Assembly (NCBI GenBank): GCA_964549495.1
Contig: CAZJWJ010000128.1
Location: 1 to 11,509 of the forward strand
Direction of reading: 5' to 3'
Source: JACKBJ01 sp964549495
GTDB lineage: Bacteria; Chloroflexota; Anaerolineae; Epilineales; Epilineaceae
Length of the DNA stretch: 11,509 bases
Shown here: positions 8,651 to 11,509 of the stretch, piece by piece
Layout of the letters: each line of letters opens with the position of its first letter
How positions within the stretch are numbered: the first letter of the stretch is position 1
Notes under the pieces: generated by a model
The model's input: only the letters and a program-made list of their open reading frames with translations
Told to the model about the DNA's origin: nothing
Database searches by the model: none
Position numbers and translations under genes: made by a program

Positions 8651-9985
8651 CTAGCTGCCGGCGAAGGAGAGCTCGGCCACCTCGACCATCGGGGCGCCGC
8701 TGTTGCCGCCGAAGACCTGCCACTCGATCTCATCGCCGAGCGCAGTGACCCGCTCGAGCAGCTCCAGGAAGTTGCCGCTGATGGCGAAGTCCTCCACCGG
8801 ATGGGCCAGCTCACCGCCTTCCATCTTCAGGCCCAGGGCCTGCAGGGAGAAGTCGCCGCTGATCGGGTTGGCCCCGGCGTGCACGCCCATCAGCTCGGTG
8901 ACGACCACGCCCGTGTGGGGCGTGACGCCCTGGCCGGCCGGCACGAAGAGGTTGCTCGGCGCCACATCCAAGGTGCCGCGGTAGCCGCGGTGCGCGTGAC
9001 CGGTGTTCTCCTGCCCCAGGGCCCGCGCCGTCTCGCTGTTGTGCAAGAAGGAGCGCAGGACCCCGTCCTCGACCAGCACCCGGCGCTCGGCGGGGCGCCC
9101 CTCGGCATCGAAGGGCCGGCTGCCCAGCTTGCCGACCAAGGTCGGGTCGTCGATCAGGTGGAAGGCCGAGCCGGCGATCGTCTGGCCCAGCCGGCCGGCC
9201 AATCGGCTCTTGCCCTCCAGCACCTGCTTGCCGCTGAACATCCCCCCGAAGGCCGCCAGCAGCTGGCAGAAGGCCCGCGGCTCGAGGTAGGCCCGGTAGC
9301 GACCGCTGGGCAGCGGGCGCGCGCCCAAGAGCCGGCCGGTGCGCTCGATGGCCTTCAGCGCGGTGCGCCCCGGGTCTAGCGCGTGGTAATCGGTCTCGAA
9401 GTCGATCTCGAAGCCCTGCTTGATGCTCTCGCCCTCGGCCATCACCAGCGAGCTCAGAAAGCCCGCCCCGCCGTTGCGGAAGCGGCCCTCGGCACCGCCG
9501 GTCGAGCTGATGCCGATCTGGATCTCGCGCTCCATGTAGCGCGCGATGGGCACCTGGCGCACCCGCGCATCGCTGCGCAGGTCCTCCTCGAAGCCCATGG
9601 CGCTCTCCAGCTTCTGGCCCAGGTCCTCGTCCACGCCGCTGCCGAGCAGGTCGTGATCGCCCAAGGGCCGTCCGGGCTCGATGCGCGCATCGCCTGGTGC
9701 CAGCAGCGCCGCGTTCTGGCGCGCCTCGTCCAGAGCCCAGGCCAGGCTCTCCGGATCCAGGGCCTCGGTGTAGGCGTAGCCGGCCCGGCCCTGGTCGTCG
9801 ACCAGGCGCAGCCCGATGCCGGCCTGCTCGGCCTCGGTCAGCTGCTCCAATTGCCCATTCTGGGCCGCCAGGGTCAGCTCTCGGCTGGACTGGCTGATCA
9901 CCTCCAGCGACAGTCCTTCGGCCTTCGCGCGCTCCATCAGCCAGCGCGGCGCGTCCTCGTAGCGTCCTTCGTTCATGCCGCTCAT
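8651..9985 (-). CDS. pmbA: TldE/PmbA, partner subunit of the TldD-TldE metalloprotease
   Basis: PmbA (TldE) forms a heterodimer with TldD. In E. coli the complex cleaves unfolded or modified peptides, matures microcin B17 and degrades the antitoxin CcdA. The protein has 444 residues (E. coli about 450). The N-terminal domain carries SRELTLAAQNGQLEQLTEAEQAGIGLRLV (split here, about 29-57), typical of the family. The C-terminal domain has FGGMFSGKQVLEGKSRLAGR, DDPTLVGKLGSRPFDAEG and NPISGDFSLQALG. The HExxxH metal motif of TldD is absent, as expected for TldE. The ATG at 9985 overlaps the tldD stop (ATGA), and GGAGG (9995-9999) lies 9 nt upstream. A second ATG at 9976 has worse spacing. The 4-bp overlap implies coupled translation, which suits a 1:1 complex. 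aat starts 68 bp downstream. Confidence 0.96.
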   Translation of the reverse strand: MSGMNEGRYEDAPRWLMERAKAEGLSLEVISQSSRELTLAAQNGQLEQLTEAEQAGIGLRLVDDQGRAGYAYTEALDPESLAWALDEARQNAALLAPGDARIEPGRPLGDHDLLGSGVDEDLGQKLESAMGFEEDLRSDARVRQVPIARYMEREIQIGISSTGGAEGRFRNGGAGFLSSLVMAEGESIKQGFEIDFETDYHALDPGRTALKAIERTGRLLGARPLPSGRYRAYLEPRAFCQLLAAFGGMFSGKQVLEGKSRLAGRLGQTIAGSAFHLIDDPTLVGKLGSRPFDAEGRPAERRVLVEDGVLRSFLHNSETARALGQENTGHAHRGYRGTLDVAPSNLFVPAGQGVTPHTGVVVTELMGVHAGANPISGDFSLQALGLKMEGGELAHPVEDFAISGNFLELLERVTALGDEIEWQVFGGNSGAPMVEVAELSFAGS

Positions 9986-11382
9986 GCCGCCTCGCCTCCC
10001 ACCACGATGTCGCTGACCAAGAGATGCGGCTGCCCGACCTCGACCGGGATCGAGCCCGAGAGGCTGCCGCACATACCCGGCGCGTTCTCCAGATCGTCCG
10101 AAACGGCCACGATCTTCTGGATGCTCTCGGGCCCCTTGCCCAAGAGCATCGCGCCGCGCACCGGCTCGGCGATCCGGCCGTCGCGGATCAGGTAGCCCTC
10201 GCGCACCGCAAAGTTGTACTCGCCCGATCCGGGCCGCACCTGCCCGCCGCCCATGGCCTTGGCATACAGACCTAGCTCGATGCCCTCGAAGAGATCGTCC
10301 TTGGGCGTCTGGCCGGGCGCGATGAAGGTGTTGCGCATGCGCGAGGTGGGCGCCAGGCTGTAGTTCTGGCGCCGGCCCGAGCCGGTGGGCCGGTAGCCGG
10401 TCTTCATGGCGCCCAGCTTGTCGACCATGTAGCTCTTCAGGACGCCCTGGTCGATCAAGACCGTGCGCTCGGTGGCCGCGCCCTCGTCGTCGAACTCGGT
10501 CGAGCCCCAGCCGTGCGCCAGGGTGCCGTCGTCGATGTAGGTGACGCAGGGGCTGGCCACGGTCTCGCCCAGCTTGTCGGCCAGCACGGAGGCCTTCTTG
10601 GCCACCGAGGTGGTCTCCAGCAGATGGCCCAAGGCCTCGTGGAAGATCACGCCGCCGAAACGGTTGCCGATGACCACCGGCATGCGGCCGGCCGGCGCCC
10701 GCTTGGCGCGCAGGTTGGTCATGGCCTGCTGGCCGGCCTCGCGGCCCACCTCGCGCGGCGGGAAGCGCTCCATCAGCTCCAGGCCCATGCTCAGACCCGG
10801 CGCGGCGGTGCCGGTCTGGGCCTCGCCGCCGTCCTCGGCGATGGCGGTCACGTGGAGCCGGGTCCAGACCCGATCGTCCTCCACCCAGGCCGCCTCGCTG
10901 TTGGCCACCAGCACCTCCTGCTCCCATTCGACCAGCCGGGCCTCGACCTTGGCGATCTCGGGCGCCACGCGGGCCCCCGCGTCGGCCTCGCCCAGCCAGT
11001 CCAGGCGCTGCTTCTTGTCCCGCGCGTCGAAGCGCGTGGCCGGCGCGTGCAGCCCCTCGGCCCGCCGGACGCGGAAGTCCAGCCCGCCGGCGCCCCGCGC
11101 GTCCACCTGCCCAGCCCCGCCGCGCAGCCGGCAGAGCCGCCGCGTCACGTCCAGCAGGCTCTCGCGCGAGAGGTCGTTGGTATAGGCGTAGACCACGTCC
11201 AGACCGTAGAATAGGCGCAGGCCGGCGCCCAGCTCGATGCCGCTGGTGGCCTCCTTGACCTGGCGATCGAGCACCCGCAGGTTGCGCCGCCGCCAACGTT
11301 CGACGTAGATCTCGGCAAAGTCGGCCCCGCCGGCGCGGGCCAGCGCCAGCACCTCGCGGGCCAGGTCTTGGTTCAGGAGCAT
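9982..11382 (-). CDS. tldD: Metalloprotease TldD, catalytic subunit
   Basis: TldD is the zinc-bearing subunit of the TldD-TldE peptidase, acting in the cytoplasm on peptides threaded into the dimer cavity. The protein has 466 residues (E. coli 481). The metal motif HEALGH is at 248-253, in GVIFHEALGHLLET: His248, catalytic Glu249 and His252 as aligned, with a further His at 253 depending on register. The expected Cys ligand is Cys438 in PGMCGSLSGSIP near the C-terminus. Other family blocks are YIDDGTLAHGWGSTEFDDEG and GSGRRQNYSLAPTSRMRNTFI (split at 20). The ATG at 11382 is chosen because AAGGA (11391-11395) lies 8 nt upstream and MLLNQDLAREVL fits the family. The frame stays open to 11505, but that part would translate a poly-Pro tract from the G/C homopolymer and is unlike TldD. 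This is the first gene of the minus-strand cluster. Confidence 0.95.
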   Translation of the reverse strand: MLLNQDLAREVLALARAGGADFAEIYVERWRRRNLRVLDRQVKEATSGIELGAGLRLFYGLDVVYAYTNDLSRESLLDVTRRLCRLRGGAGQVDARGAGGLDFRVRRAEGLHAPATRFDARDKKQRLDWLGEADAGARVAPEIAKVEARLVEWEQEVLVANSEAAWVEDDRVWTRLHVTAIAEDGGEAQTGTAAPGLSMGLELMERFPPREVGREAGQQAMTNLRAKRAPAGRMPVVIGNRFGGVIFHEALGHLLETTSVAKKASVLADKLGETVASPCVTYIDDGTLAHGWGSTEFDDEGAATERTVLIDQGVLKSYMVDKLGAMKTGYRPTGSGRRQNYSLAPTSRMRNTFIAPGQTPKDDLFEGIELGLYAKAMGGGQVRPGSGEYNFAVREGYLIRDGRIAEPVRGAMLLGKGPESIQKIVAVSDDLENAPGMCGSLSGSIPVEVGQPHLLVSDIVVGGEAA

Positions 11383-11509
11383 GCTCGTCGTCCTTTCATC
11401 GGGGTCCAGGCAGAAGGATCGGGTCGGGGGGGGGGGGGGGGGGCGTGGGATTTTGAAGCGATCGCCCCGGGCCCCCGCCCCCCCCACCCCAAACCAAACG
11501 GCCACTCCT
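11383..11509 (-). promoter_or_regulatory. tldD 5' region with G18 and C-rich block
   Basis: The region holds the tldD ribosome binding site (11391-11395), the G18 tract, the octamer GCGATCGC (11458-11465) and a C-rich block (about 11466-11490) that is G-rich on the minus strand. The promoter of the five-gene cluster should be here or beyond the window, but I see no convincing -35/-10 pair. The G18 tract and the C8/C5 runs could pair to form a hairpin with a loop of about 30 nt. Confidence 0.35.
11426..11443. repeat. 18-base G homopolymer upstream of tldD
   Basis: An uninterrupted run of 18 G on the plus strand (18 C on the tldD sense strand), about 44 bp upstream of the tldD start. Runs of this length are uncommon in bacterial genomes unless they are phase-variable tracts. 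They are also a common sequencing or assembly error, particularly near contig ends. It lies in the 5' leader or promoter region, so a change in length would alter spacing and not the TldD protein. Confidence 0.8.

Noticed and set aside
9986..11296. Upstream extension of the pmbA frame through tldD
   Set aside because: It is an alternative frame of tldD with Arg/Gly-rich composition. pmbA has a good ATG and ribosome binding site at 9985.

Overview
The window is GC-rich bacterial chromosomal DNA, densely packed with housekeeping-type genes. I see no phage, plasmid, CRISPR or rRNA/tRNA genes. The host is not certain. A Chloroflexota-like lineage is my first guess, at low confidence. It rests on the S9 peptidase, the short membrane protein with an Fn3-like domain of the 'WET..DNVAGFQIWR' type, and the lipoprotein with a 'THGPDDAMCCPSQ' tail. 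The Aat-ClpS-ClpA set would also fit a Gram-negative lineage such as Myxococcota or another proteobacterial relative.

Layout from left to right. Positions 1-539 hold no gene I recognise. They do hold a 28-bp perfect inverted repeat (378-405 / 499-526) around a 93-nt loop, and the loop carries a G-quadruplex-type G-run array on the minus strand. Two minus-strand genes follow: a lipoprotein with an acidic linker and an FG-GAP-like segment (540-1229), and a prolyl-oligopeptidase-type S9 peptidase (1370-3547). A short divergent promoter region (about 3548-3750) separates them from a plus-strand pair. That pair is a NIF3/DUF34 dinuclear-metal protein (3751-4503) and, overlapping it by 4 bp, a two-pass membrane protein with an Fn3-like domain (4500-5120). 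The rest is a minus-strand cluster that runs leftward from 11382 to 5117: tldD, pmbA/tldE, aat, clpS, clpA. The plus-strand pair and clpA converge tail to tail and share a CTAG tetranucleotide as interleaved stop codons.

How the genes fit together. Aat adds Leu/Phe to proteins that begin with Lys or Arg. ClpS captures proteins with such N-terminal residues. ClpA unfolds them for ClpP, which is not in this window. TldD and TldE/PmbA form a metalloprotease that finishes off peptides or processes modified ones. The cluster therefore reads as one N-degron proteolysis unit joined to a peptidase. The S9 peptidase lies a few genes away but has its own divergent promoter. tldD-pmbA overlap by 4 bp and clpS-clpA are 6 bp apart, so those pairs are almost certainly co-transcribed. 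Gaps of 68 and 91 bp around aat leave room for internal promoters.

The right end (11383-11509) is the tldD leader. It contains an 18-G homopolymer and a C-rich block, which could be a regulatory tract or a sequencing/assembly artefact. Because coding DNA is so GC-rich, very long open frames also run antisense or in alternative frames through the real genes. I regard these as spurious.
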